A DNA stretch of 64,000 bases from Xiphias gladius. Lineage: Eukaryota; Chordata; Actinopteri; Istiophoriformes; Xiphiidae. Location: positions 4,733,517-4,797,516 of the forward strand of contig NC_053414.1 of the NCBI RefSeq assembly GCF_016859285.1. Reading direction: 5' to 3'. Positions 46,901 through 60,300 of this stretch are shown in pieces (within the stretch, counting starts at the first letter, position 1; each line of letters begins with the position of its first letter). The notes below the pieces were generated by a model, which was given only the letters and a program-made list of their open reading frames with translations, searched no databases and was not told the origin of the DNA. A program made the translations under genes and the position numbers.

Positions 46901-49900
46901 CAGTCTTCATCTCCTCTGTGTAGTAGTTCATATAGCACTGCAGCCTGATGCCCTCTGGAGTACACTGCAACACCAGCTCGGAGGCGGAAGCACCTGAAAG
47001 ACAGACAGACAAAACAAAACATCAGCACGCAGTCGGAGACAGGTCAGTGTCGCATCTGTCGGACAGGCTGACTCACTATTTGAATTTTTTACATTTAGAA
47101 AGGCAACATGAGTGTCCCACTGTGTACTCTTTACCTGCTAAACAGTCCAGACTATGTACCTACGCTCCCACTGCAACATTCGTTTAGTCTTTCCACACAG
47201 TTTCTGGCAAAATGCACGTAGCTTAGACATAAGTCGTCGATGCTGAGGAGTTTTTTGCTTTCACCCTTCTAAAGATTTTTTTTTCTCCCTCAATTTTAAA
47301 GTGTTAAGAATTTTTGATCAATTTTTGGCTCAATGGACTCTTTTTTTTTGCTCTGAGACAGTCAGAGCTCCAGGCTAAATCAGTCAGAGAAGAGGCAGTG
47401 CTGGTGTCACTGTGGTTCACTAGAGGACAAACCTTCTCCAACCCGTTTGTTTGGTTTGCACCGGTGCACTGTGCACCATTAACAGGCCGGTCAGACACAG
47501 TCATTACATGTTGCGCTGAATGAGCAAGGAGACCAAGTTCGAGAGGATGTCTAAGTCAGCGGGGCAAACTCACCAGCGATCTGGGCGATGGCATTGATGA
47601 TGTCGTCAAACACTGCAAGTCGAAGAGAGAGGGGGACATATTTAAATACTGTGCGAAATGCGGATTGTAACAAGAGCAAATTACACAGTAACCGACCAGT
47701 TCTGAACAATAAAAAAACAAAAACAAAAAAACTGACCTTGGCCCGAAATGTCAAGCACAGACGTGTCCTTTCCTCTGTCGTCACTGAGCACGGCCTTGTA
47801 AACACCCTGATCTTTCCTGGAGAACTGAGAGAACAGAGATTACTGAATCAACAGGAGGAAGGTTTTTTTTCCCTTTGTGGATTTTTGACAAATACAAAAG
47901 AAAAGTAAGATTAATAAAAACATTTAAGAAAATAAATCAAAGAAATTACAGTGTAGTTGTGTAACTTGAATGAATTAATACAGCTACCCCCCCAAAAAAT
48001 ATAAATAAATAAATAAATAGATCACAGTGAAAATCCACGTTAGAGTCTTGGTTTGTGTTCGTTAAAAAGTTAAATAAAGGTGACTGAGACTATAGGTCAT
48101 TGATTATTCAGAAATATTACACTTCTATTTTATTTTATTGGTTGTGGATGAATTTTATTCTACCAATGATACACAGTTTAACTCAGCAGATCTTGTGTTT
48201 ATTCTGGTTTCAGCTGAACAGACGAGTGTCACGTGTTGAGTTGCAGTTTTAGCTGCAGCGTTTAAGTTCACTACCCAGGGAAATAAAGAAACAAGCTTCT
48301 GTCACATTTACCAGCGTGTCTGCTCATTGGCATATTTGTTTACTCATTTATTTACTTACTACTTATCCTGTCCGTGTACCTCATTTTGGAATAAAGCAAA
48401 GTCTATGTTAGTTTAAAACACGGCTTTATTCATTATTAATCCGTTTTGAAAGTTTGCTAGATTTCACCGCACTGAGTGACTTGACACTTAAACTTATTGC
48501 TTTGACCCTTGATCGAGCATTTTATAAAGAATATCTGCCTGTAAGCGAATAAGCACAACCAGCCAGCCAGTTATGCTGAGGTGTTAATATGGAGTAAGTA
48601 ACTCCACAGGCTCCCAGGTGTTGTCGCTGCAGCAGTTACCAGAGGGATGGGAAGAGCGCAGGCTCCCGACATGACGTTGGGAGGAGTATCTGGAACAATC
48701 TCATCCTCCTCTTTGTACCAGTGGAAAGTCGTCTCCTTCTTCACATTGGCCACCTGACACAAACACGGCACATACAGGGATTAGGTTCACATGTAGAGTC
48801 AGAAAAAAGAAAGCCAAGATGAAAAAAAGACATCTTCAAGCAATGCATAAAACATCATCGCTGATATGCTGTGTAGAGTTATGAGAAAGCCTTACAAATG
48901 ACTGATTTCTAAATCTACTCTAAAATGAGCCAAGACTTAAAAAGGGGGAAAAAAAAAACTTCTTTGTTACCTTGCAGGCGAGCATAACAGTACAATGCTC
49001 AGTGACAGTGAAATACAGATACTCAGAGAAATGTGGACCTAAAATGACAAAGCGAAATCATATAAATTAGAAGATTATCGGTCTTAAAGAGCATGAAGAG
49101 CAACAATGAAGGCAATAACAACTAGAAAGCACCCTGCACAGAAAGTGCCGAAGTTCATAAGATAATAGATGGAGATGTTGAAAATGTCTTGTACTTATAA
49201 CGTTAACAAATCATTTACAAATTCCTGGATCCGCATCAATAAAATAAACGTGTTTCTTTGTCTACGGCTTTATTTTATTTTACTTTTAACTCTTTTTTTT
49301 TTTAAGATATCCTGCCAACACACAACCAGATAAACAAATGGTAGTGTAGCCTCTTTGGAGGCAATAACATTCATACACACATGCAACTGAATGAAAGTGC
49401 GTCAAACAGCACTCTGTGACTATGAGCTTGTGTTTGGTTCTACTAGTCTTTGCTACATAACCACGCGGTGCTCTCTGAGTGTTTCGTGGTCAGTGTTTGT
49501 GTTGGTACCTTGCTTCCTGATGTGCTCTTTCCTCTGGAACTCGGCCTCCTTCAGAGCAACCTTGAACACTGAAAAAAACAAAAAACAAACATACAACACA
49601 ACAACAGAGTCACTCTCAGTAAACGTGGGTAATGTTCAGCGTTCACTGCTGCTGTTACCTTGTGCCCGTGTGTTTGCTTACCACAAGTCAGGTGGGATTT
49701 CATCGATTGAAGTTTCGAAGATCGAAAATCAGTAGTCGATATTTTGCTGATGCTACTGTGAGCCAATTTACCTCTATCCGTCTTAAAATGTGACCGTTTT
49801 CTTGCCCAGAATTTGTAAGTATTTATTTCAACGTGTGCATGGCAACTACAGTATCGTTAAAATTTGCTTACTGTTGGTCAATTAAAACACTTTGTCAAGG

Positions 49901-52900
49901 TCAGGGAGTGACCAACGTTAACTGCCGATGGTCAACGTTCATCCATCCCCATCACCTCCCTCTGTGGACGACTTCACGCTACCTCTTCGCTTTCTAACGC
50001 CGGACGAAGGTTATATGGCCTCCGGAGGGTTTTGTCGATTCAACGTAACATTTGTTGTTTTGTGGGAATTTGCTGAGGTGAGATACATTTATTTTTTTCC
50101 CCCAGTTTTTTTTTTGGGGGATTTTTCTTCAGGATGGAATACATCCAGACCAGCATTTGCACTGTCATGATGGGACACAGTGTTGTATACATTTGGATCC
50201 ATTTCCTTCTCTTTGCGATTGGGAATACAATTATTTGTTGGCCAGCAATGATAAAGTCAACTCTTACAATTCACAACGCATGGTTCAATTCAAGAAAAAA
50301 ATTTGTTTAAATCTCACGTGGCCAATTTTTAGAGAGTCCCTGGGTCATACAAATAAAATTAAAACAATCTTAAAAAAACAAAACAAATTTTCCCAAAAAT
50401 AGTCACAATACCCAATAAACTGTCTCACTGTCTCACACTGCCCGTCCTTTTCCCGCATCCTGATATATCACACTGATCTGACAAATCGCCTCGTACTAGA
50501 AATCGTAAAAAAAAGACCAACCAACTAATTTATCAGCGATCGAATGACGGTAATGTGAGGGTGAAGGAGGCCTCACCATCTCCCACCAGGACCAGGGAGC
50601 TCTGGACTTTGGCCTTGCCGTCGTGGATCTGGACGGTGTACGTGCCCTCGCTGGCTCTGGTGAAATTATCCACAGTCATCTGGATGATTCCTGTGGCCAC
50701 ATCGTGGCTCATCTTGTGACCCTGAGAGGAGGGGGAGGAAAAGGGAAAGATTTATATCTACAACCCACCAAGAAATCGTCTTCAAATCGAGCTGTTTATT
50801 AATTTGATCTTTGTCAAAGCTTTAAGATCAGTCTGAAGTCTGATCTCGTTTCAGACTGTGTATCTGTTCTGCACCTAAGAAACTAATGGAATTGTATAAT
50901 ATTAAAGCCCCAATCAGTAATTTTGGGTTATATTCAAGTAATTTACAGGTACAGTATATTCAAATATTTACCTGAAAACACTGACTTAAGGGATGAACAA
51001 TCTGCATGTCGTGTGTTTCCCAACTAACTTGATTGTTATTGAAAACATAAACTGGTTTCAGTCTCCATTTTACATTTCTGATGTAAATAAATGTCAGCAT
51101 CAGAAAATTTTAATACAAGTTAGATTTAGTTGTTGTCTAGAGTTAGTCACTGTATTAAAGAACTATAACTCAGACTGGTGTCAGATTTCCGTCCTGTGTT
51201 TCAAATTTTGCTGATGGGACGACCATTTAAAAAAACAAAAAAAGGAATATTTTGTATGTATCCATGGTGGAAAAATCACTTTGAGGCATTTCATTTGAAA
51301 AAAGGCTAAAGCTTGAAAAGGCCTGAAAGGAAAGATGTGTCTGTGTTTGTTTGGTTGTGCTGACAACAGCGTCAGATGATCTCACAGAGTTAATCAGACA
51401 ATTCAAGCAAAGCTGAGGGGACGAAGAGCAGGCATACAGCACATGTCAGTGCCTCCAGGGGTAAAGTTTAGGGTTGTGACTTTAATAAGATTAATACAAC
51501 AGGACACACACAACTCTAATAGGATTAAATTTTTCAATTCGTTAACGATGAATGTTTGCGTTACCTCCCCGCTGGTGACCTCCTTGTTGTTAACAATGAA
51601 CCTGTAGGACACTGAGGGGGACAGTTTGACGGCCTGCAGCCAGAAACGCACGTGACCCTTCTCCAAAACCTCATAGTTCAGGCCGTGTTTCAGAGGAACA
51701 ACTGCGCAAGAGACAGAAGGGATAAAAAAAAATGAGATCCTGAGGAAACACCACTCATAAAAAACAGAACAGAGTGGAAAACGTTTTTGGATCACTTTTT
51801 TTTTCTTTTCAATAAACATATTAAGTGGTCATTTTTACACATTGAGTTGTTTCACTACATTTATCAACAATGTGGACCTGAAGTCTCAAAATAAGCTTTT
51901 CGTCTTAGCAAGTCTTTTTGCTATTTTTAATTTCTCTGATGCGTGTGGTGTGCTGCCGATGCACAGGACTCACTTGGATGTCTGATGGCGTAGCTGAGCT
52001 CCAGCATGGTGTTCAGGGCTGTGGAACGGATTCAAGAAAAACATGAGCACAAACAAACAGCAAAACCGGAGAAGACGGACTGAAAAGGACCGAATCATTG
52101 AATCTGCTTCGTTGGTGTAGGTGTTTACCACCTGTAAACTTCATGACTTACCGTCCTCGGTCAGGGTGTGGCTGGCAGAGACCCCATCTGTGTCAGTGAC
52201 GACCACGGAGTATTTGCCCAAATCGTCCTTATCAGGGTTGGTGAAAGTCAATCTAGAGCTGTGAAACAAACACAACAACTATTAAATATCCAGTGAAGTC
52301 AACACAATTGTGGCCATCGACTCTACAGGGATTTGAGAAGCCACTGCAGTTCTCCCTTGAATTTTACAGTTAAATTCCAAACATTTTCATGATTTCATAA
52401 CATAGTTTGCAGTGATCTCTTACTGCTGTCTAGTGTAAAGCAAACTTAAACCAATGTTATGACGTCAAACTGTTGTTTTGCTTGAGGCAAAGCATTTTAC
52501 CAGTCTCCTGACATTTCTTGTTGTTTCCTTGTTTTGAATCTGTAATTTCCTCACTATTTTCTCATAATTTCCTAAGAAGAACGTAACGAGACACTAATTT
52601 TGGGTAAAATAGACACAGTTGGTAAACTTCCAGTCAGTTAATTCAGATTAAATGCTAAGATGACATAACTTAGATTCTCTGAGTGAGTGCACAGCAGGTC
52701 ACCTGAACACGCAAGAATCTTCTACAGGCAAGCGTACAGTTCAACATATATGTAACATATATGTAATATATATTACTGAAGACTCTCAGTCATACAGGTC
52801 GATGGTATTCTGTAATTGCTACGTGAAGGCAACTGGACTTGCTTGAAGTCCAGAACTGAACAAGCCTTTTGGATGAGAGGTGAAACTTCAAGCAAGTCCA

Positions 52901-54302
52901 GTCGCCTTTCGCATAGCACTTACAGAATTCAACATACATTAATAGAGTTTCACATATAAATTAATTAGAATTTACTTTTAGCATTTAGTTTGAGTGCAAC
53001 CGTTTTTCTAAGGGAAGACTTAACAAATTACTTTCAAACTCAACACAACTAACTAAGCTATCTAAATTACATCTCATAACTTTGTCTCTATTTGTCCTGT
53101 AATTTCTACCAAACTGCTTAGTTCTTTCCAGGAAACTTTGAAGAAATTATTAAAAAAATATTTTTGTTAATTGCTCCAGTAAATTAAAGAGCTTGGATTT
53201 GAATTGATTAGATGAATTTTTATGATCATAGAAACTGTGTACACCTTGTGCTGTGGCAGCTGAAACTAAAAAAAACAAGAATTTAAGCAGGAGTTCAGAT
53301 GTTAAACGGCACATGAGGGGAAAATGCACTGTTTTCTCTGCTGTATCTATGAGTTTCTTTCTGCAATAAAATATTTTATTCTTTAAAAACAGAGTCATTC
53401 CTGCTGTGACCAAAGAAGAAGCCAAATAAATGCTGATTTCTGTTTCTGAGGCCTCTGGGAAGCGTCGCGGATGACGGCGAGCTTACGTCCTGCCCTTCGC
53501 TGTGACGGCGACCCTGGGGCAGTCGCCGATGGGTTTGTAGTTCTTGGACCACACAAACTTGGACGTCTCGCAGATCTCACAGGCCTCGAGAGACAGGAAG
53601 ATGTCTCCGGTTTCCTCATCCACGCCAGCCACAATCTCATGGGTGCCTGTGAACGTCAATGACACGTGAACACTCTGATGAGAAATTACACAGAAAGACT
53701 TCAAAATATGTCGTGTGCATAATGCTCAGGTTCATATTCAGCAAGAATGTATTGTGGGGTTGTCTTGTATTCCTTTTCACTTCCGTTACTTGAGCCGTGA
53801 TACAGGATTTTCGTATTATTTACTTAGTTGTGGTATAAATAAGAGTACTATGCAAATGCCCTGATTTATCAGCAACTGAACAAACTTCTAGGAATGTTTA
53901 CTCAGAATCGAAGCATCCTGCAGCGATGCCAAACTCAAAGTCTGTACTCCATTTCCTCAAAATATTTTTACTCTATGATACTTCGGGGAAACTGGTGATT
54001 CAAAATGTTTTTAAGAAGGTATTTCTTTAAATCTGCTGAACACACTGATGTTCTCTCTTGGTCGCAGCGAGACACAGAGCTATGTGAACATTTACATTTG
54101 AGTCAACAACAGAGAATTTGCTCAGTTTTACATCTGAAGTCCAAATTACTGTTACAGCATCATCAAGTGTACCTTGTGTACCAAAACTTTGGTTTCTGCA
54201 TCTTTAAGTCAATGATTGTAAAATATCTTACCATTTAACAGATGTGTACTATGGGAAATTCCAATAAATTTGACTTCATCATTATGTGATTAACATTATA
54301 CA

Positions 54303-54350
<48 letters not shown>

Positions 54351-57300
54351 ATATGTATCCTCATTTTATAAGTGGCAGGTTTATCAATATCTGCTAAAAG
54401 ACTGTATTTTTCAGTTAGACTGTGTATGTTTGGTGAACAGGAATGATGTCCAAGTCCAAACTGCATTTTAAACAAACATGATGCTGGTGTTCTTCCACCA
54501 CACATCCCCTGACACGTTAGCAGGGGTTTTGTTAGTATGAAGTTTGTGGTGCGGAGCAAATCCAGCACGGCACAGTTGGCAGCAGACGCTGGCCGCGTGA
54601 AGTTGTTGTTACCTGGAAGAGCTCTGGCACAGACCGGCTCAGACAGCTGAGAGGCTCTTCCGACACCGTTTGCATTGACAGCACGAACTTTGAACACGTA
54701 GGTTTCACCTTCCTCCAGACCAGTCACCTGCAGGAAACCGTGGAAACAATCATCACGTGTTCAGGGTGACACCGGTGTGGATGAGGTGGAGGTGTTGGAT
54801 TTTTTTCATAAATTAAACTGCATTTTACCCTCATATAATCATGATAAAACCGATATACTGCTAGAAAGCACTGATCCAAATCAAAACACAAGCTTCTAAT
54901 TCTAAATTGCCATAGCCAACATTTTTCATTGCTATCAAAACTTTGCTAAGCTTGAACCTGCTCATGCGAATGCGTTCCGATGGTCAAACGGTTGAGACGC
55001 AGCACGAAATTTCCGGTCAGCCTCCTACCTGCAGGTAGCGGTGGGTCACAGCTTCCTGATTCAGAGTAACGAACTCCGACGAACCCTTTTTGGCCATGTC
55101 CACGAAATATCCGCTGACAGCGCTCGCTCCACTGTAGACCGGAGCCTTCCACAGGATGACCAGGGAGTGACTTCTAACCTCACTGAAGCTCAGGTCGTAG
55201 GCCGGGCCTTTAAGTTGAATGAATAAATAAAGAAATGAATGAATGAACATCATGAGCAGGTCTGTCCTATAGTTCCAGCCGTAGACCTCATATTTTGGTC
55301 AACAAGAGTTTCATTAATGAAAGGGGCGCTGCAAACTTAAACATGTTTTTTGAGCTGTAACCTAGATGATATGACTGTACTGTGATAAAAAAACGTCGTT
55401 GCTGGTGTTGAAGTTGACATTTCTTTCCAAAATTATGAAAATCGACATGTCGTGGGGTTAAAAATGGCTCCACACGCCATGTACTGTTTTAAATCATCCT
55501 GAACCTTGCAGGGCCAAAGCTGAAGTAGAGTCATCCGCTTGGGACTCCTTTACATCATGACACTTATACATATACATATATATATAACCTGTTTAGAACA
55601 GGATATCAGCAGAATTGTATAGTGAAGAGGTAATTCATCATCCTGCTAAATACAAGCCACGATAGTTTGCCATATTCCTGTTTGGCTTATGAATGAAATG
55701 TGACATTGGTGTCTACTCACTTCTAGCACAGTCCCCTGTTGTTCAAAAGTTGTAAAATGTAAAAAAGGAAAAAAAAGAAAAAGGGGAGGGGTGTACAGGG
55801 CTTTAAATCTCTAAAAAGTCATTAACTGCACGTGGACAGGTAATTCAGGTAAGTTCAGCCATCATTACTAATCCTCGCAACCGACAATCCTGTTCATTTA
55901 AGGTATGAATCTATTACCGTATGTGCTACTGGAGAGTTTAAAAAAAACACATCTGAACTGTAGATTCAAAAGCCTTAATAATTTTCCACGACCTTGGTTC
56001 TCATTTTGTGCAAAATGTTTTAATGCACCCATTCGGGATCCCAAAAGAAACCAACGACACATTCGCTGGAAGCTGAGTGTATCTGCCTCTTTCTCAAAAC
56101 AAAAGCTGCCTAAATTCACCTTTAACGGACTTTGTGGGAAACAGGAGGAAAGAAAGCTGATGACAAATGTACTGTATTACTCGGGAGGTGTTGACACGTC
56201 TCGTACCTGGCTGTTCCATGGTCCAAGCTTCACATTTCATCGGGAGACTGGGAGCTGATGGTAGGCCGACACCAGCCATGTTACCGGCCTGGACCCTGAA
56301 CTCGTAGAAGGTTCCCTCCGTCAGATTGTCAACCTGAAGATACAGAGAGAGTGGGGAGATGTTATCATCAGATATCCCGATCCTGCACCTAAAGGTCGGT
56401 AGTCGATGCATCTTTTGGAGGAATGGAAAAGGATGGCCTACATGACAACTCTTAGCTTGCTCTGCATAAAAATTAAAAAAATGCGTTTCAGTTAACCGTT
56501 AACCTACATCTGTTCGTTTTTTTTTTCTTTTTATAATTTTGTGTCTGATTGATGCCACTTACGGTGCAGATTCTGTCTTTGACACCCGTCAGGTTGACCT
56601 CCTTCCAGACCAGAGAGTCGGCGTCACGCTCGTCGACGTAGTAGGCGTTGACCTTGGAGCCGCCGCAGTGCTTGGGACTCCTCCAGGCCAGAGTGATGGA
56701 GGAGCCGTCAGAGCTCAGCATGGTGATGCCATAGGGAGCACTGGGAGTCGCTGAATCACAGAGTTTCATGTTTAGCACAGATTTACGTTGGAGCTTTAGA
56801 CACTTAGATCCCCTAGTACATTTTCCATTGCACAGAGTTGTATATTTTAATTACATTTGATTAATTAATTTTGATTATTGAAGCTGACTGCGAGGTACGT
56901 GGGCCTTTAATGCGTGATGTTTTTTCCAACCAGCTTTACATGACCTACCGCAACACAGCAATGTCAAAAACACATCCGTCAGAAAATTTTTAGCACCTGT
57001 GCCAAATAAATTTAGTCGTACCTGGTGCAAGTGATTTGTAAAATGGGACAGTGAACTCTCTCTGGCACCAACCAGTGCACTGTGACTGTGAAAATACGCA
57101 ATTCTGTGAATAAAGCACGTCATGCAAAGTGAAGGTGGGGTAAGACAGGTGGGAGAAAATTAACATAGCGATATAATACATACCATACTCCGCCCCCTTG
57201 CCTGGATAGACCAGTGAAATTAGTTACGCAGAAGAACAAATAAAAGAAAAATGAATCATGTTTTATATGCTAATCTTCTATATCAGCTTATTATCTTTAA

Positions 57301-60300
57301 TTACGTATTTACCATCGTACCCACCATTCAATCATGAAAACCTGTTTTGATGTCAATCTAACATGTTCAATAAAAATTACCCTTTTTAATTTACTGTCAT
57401 TTTAAAGCACTTTTCAACCCTCTGACCGCACGGACCGAGTTTGGTATGAATGCGGTGTTCGCCTTACCGAGGGCTGGCTCCACAGAGATGGGAGAGGACT
57501 CCTGTGACTCGTCGCTGAGGCCGAAGATGTTGACGGCTTGGACACGGAACACGTAGCTCTCTCCTGGGATCAGGCCGTGGACCACAAACCTGTGACGCGC
57601 ATTTAGTTTTCATTTGAATTATATCCATATAACAGTGGTTGCCCTCATCCAGACCAAGTTAAAGAGGTTATCTGCCAATCAAGTGTTAACCACCAGAGTG
57701 TTATAAACTTAAGTCAGTAAAACAAGTGATACTTTTCAAAGATGCTCCAACACAGATCAGAGCGATTATAGAGAGAGATTATAAAGGCTTCTTAAAATTC
57801 ATGGGTGCAGTGTTGGGGTATAAATTTACAGATGGAGCGTTTTGCCTCCAAAACTTCTGGCTTTCGAATCACAGCGGGACTCCGTCAGTTCTGGACACTT
57901 ACCTGGTGTGTTTGAAGGGCTTGTTGTTACACGGGAACCACTCCTTGGACCCCACAACGCGGCCGTCGATGTAATATCCCACGAGGTTTTTCAGATGTTT
58001 GGGAGCCTCCCACTGCACAAACACAGATGACTTGGTGTTCCTGGTGGCAGCAACCTTACCAGGAGCAGAGGGGACGCCTGTTCACCGAGGGAAAGGAGCT
58101 ATGATTCATTACCAATTAATTATACTTATGCATTTTAAACATTTTAGAGTTACATTCCAAATCTGTAGGTGGATGATGGGAAAAAAAAATTCAACATCTG
58201 AAGTAAAGGCATCAAGAAACATGCTCATTCTGAGCACTGAAGTTTTTTTTTTTGGTACATAAAACCTATTCAGAAGTATATTGTTTTCTGGCTAGTCTTT
58301 TTAATTCAGGTAAATGTAACATTTCTTTAACAGTAACTAGGGTTTTAAAATAGCCCATGCTTCGTTTTGGCGTAAACCCGTAATTTATGGTAAATGGTCA
58401 GACATCATCAAGTGACATTTTACCTGATACAATATATGCAAAAAAATATAATAATGTTATGTTGTTCAGGTAACCTGGACAGAAAAGGTTCTGCATCAGT
58501 CCTTGTACAGTAAATAAATCGTAGCGTTTGTGTTGAAGTGCAAAAAAGGACCAAGGGAGATGGATAATACCACATCAGGGTGATTCAGATGGCGTCAGAT
58601 CAGCTGTCAATCACAACAATTTATCAAAGTGACTTTTTCAAACGCTTGACTTTCTGCACTCTCCGGGGTCCCATCCGTACACTTCCTCACAGAACCGAAA
58701 TGTGAAAATAAGCAGTAAACATTAGTTGCTCCAGGTCTGATGTGCACATTTTGCGTCCTCCACATAGTGTAGGTTATAAAATGACTGCCCCTTGTGAAAC
58801 ATGCAACAACAGACATTGTACACGACGTGAACGAACACAGTGATTTGTGATCTGTGAAACCAGTTTTGAGCCTGAATTAAACACAACATGTGGGGTTTCT
58901 TTTAAAGATCCCATGAAATGATTTAGGCACGTTTCCGCACTAAACAACACAGGGAAGTCACATGGGATTTGGTTTGAGGAATGTGGCTGAGATTTGATTA
59001 TGGAGAGGTTTAGCTGGACCGTTTACATTTATTTGAAGTTTTTTTTTTAAACATCTGCTGTATCTGACACCGAGGGACACAACTTGACAACACTGGACCT
59101 TTAAACTGCAACGAGGACTAACCGGGTCAGATTTAATGAAGGACGGACGTCTAGAATTCTATGATTCTAATGAGTTCATGTGTTGCCCTTTACATAAAGT
59201 TGATACATTTAAATAACGGTAATAAAAAACCGTTAAGTTTCACCAGTCTATATGATCAAGCATGCCCATCTAGTGCTGCAGCTCAAAGGTTAGAAAACAC
59301 ACACACAGTGGAAGAGTCAACTAATTTGTGATGTTACAGCAGTGTGAATCAGTGCATCTAAAGGGGTTATGTATTTCCATTAAACTGTACATACCAACCG
59401 GCAGCTCAATACCTGCAAAATACAACGACTCACTTTGAACAAAAGGTCAATTCTAACATTTCTTGTGTTTGTGTTTGCAGACGCGTTTACATGCTTGCAG
59501 TTAAGAGTAATTGCTGAAACTCTCTGGGTGTTTGGAGAAATACAAAAATGCTGTTTTAGAGGCCTTTCTATCCTGACAAGTACTGAATTCTGGGTGAAAT
59601 GACAGACTGTGAGACATGTTAAAGATACATTCCCCATCTTTGCACTTGACAGAAACCACAAATTTCAACATTTCTCCCCTGCTCATGGTAGACCCCCCCC
59701 CCCCAAATATGGATTTTCATTCATAGTTGAAATGGTTAAGTAACTATGAAACAAAGCCACATTCTATTAAAAACATACAACAGGTTTAATTCGTTATGCT
59801 GACTTAAATAAAATTAAAAAGATGCATATGTCATAATTTTTTAATTTCATTTTCTCTTTAGATCCATGTTTGTTTTGAACATCTTTTTTGCTTTTCTTTT
59901 AGTCACATAAAATGCTTAATCCAGTTTATACAGCACAATCGTCTCCGTTTGTATTAAACCCAGCACTGAATTTATGCTGTGCGAGTGTTCCCCTGTAAGA
60001 TTTATGGAGGAACATTCACTCAGCGGTTAAAGAGGAACATTCCCTCAAGACCCTTTTAAGAGCCTCATTCATGCTGCTTTTGAACATTATCACAGTTCAC
60101 AGTGAGATGCAATGAAATTTTGTGGCTTTGGGGGCACCGCTGGAAGCTAAGACACAGTTAGGGAGTGTACACAGAATATCTGTACCAAGTATGACTCACT
60201 GGCTATTTTAAATGAAATATAAATAATAATACAATATAAAGAAGAAGAAGAATGTGTATTGTGTTTTAATATTTGTGCGTATACATGACTGTGTCTGAAT

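Noticed and set aside
54296-54727. Minus-strand 143-residue ORF continuing past the FN3-5 exon
   Set aside because: The true exon ends at 54613 with a GTAACA donor; the remainder reads intron and a TA microsatellite.
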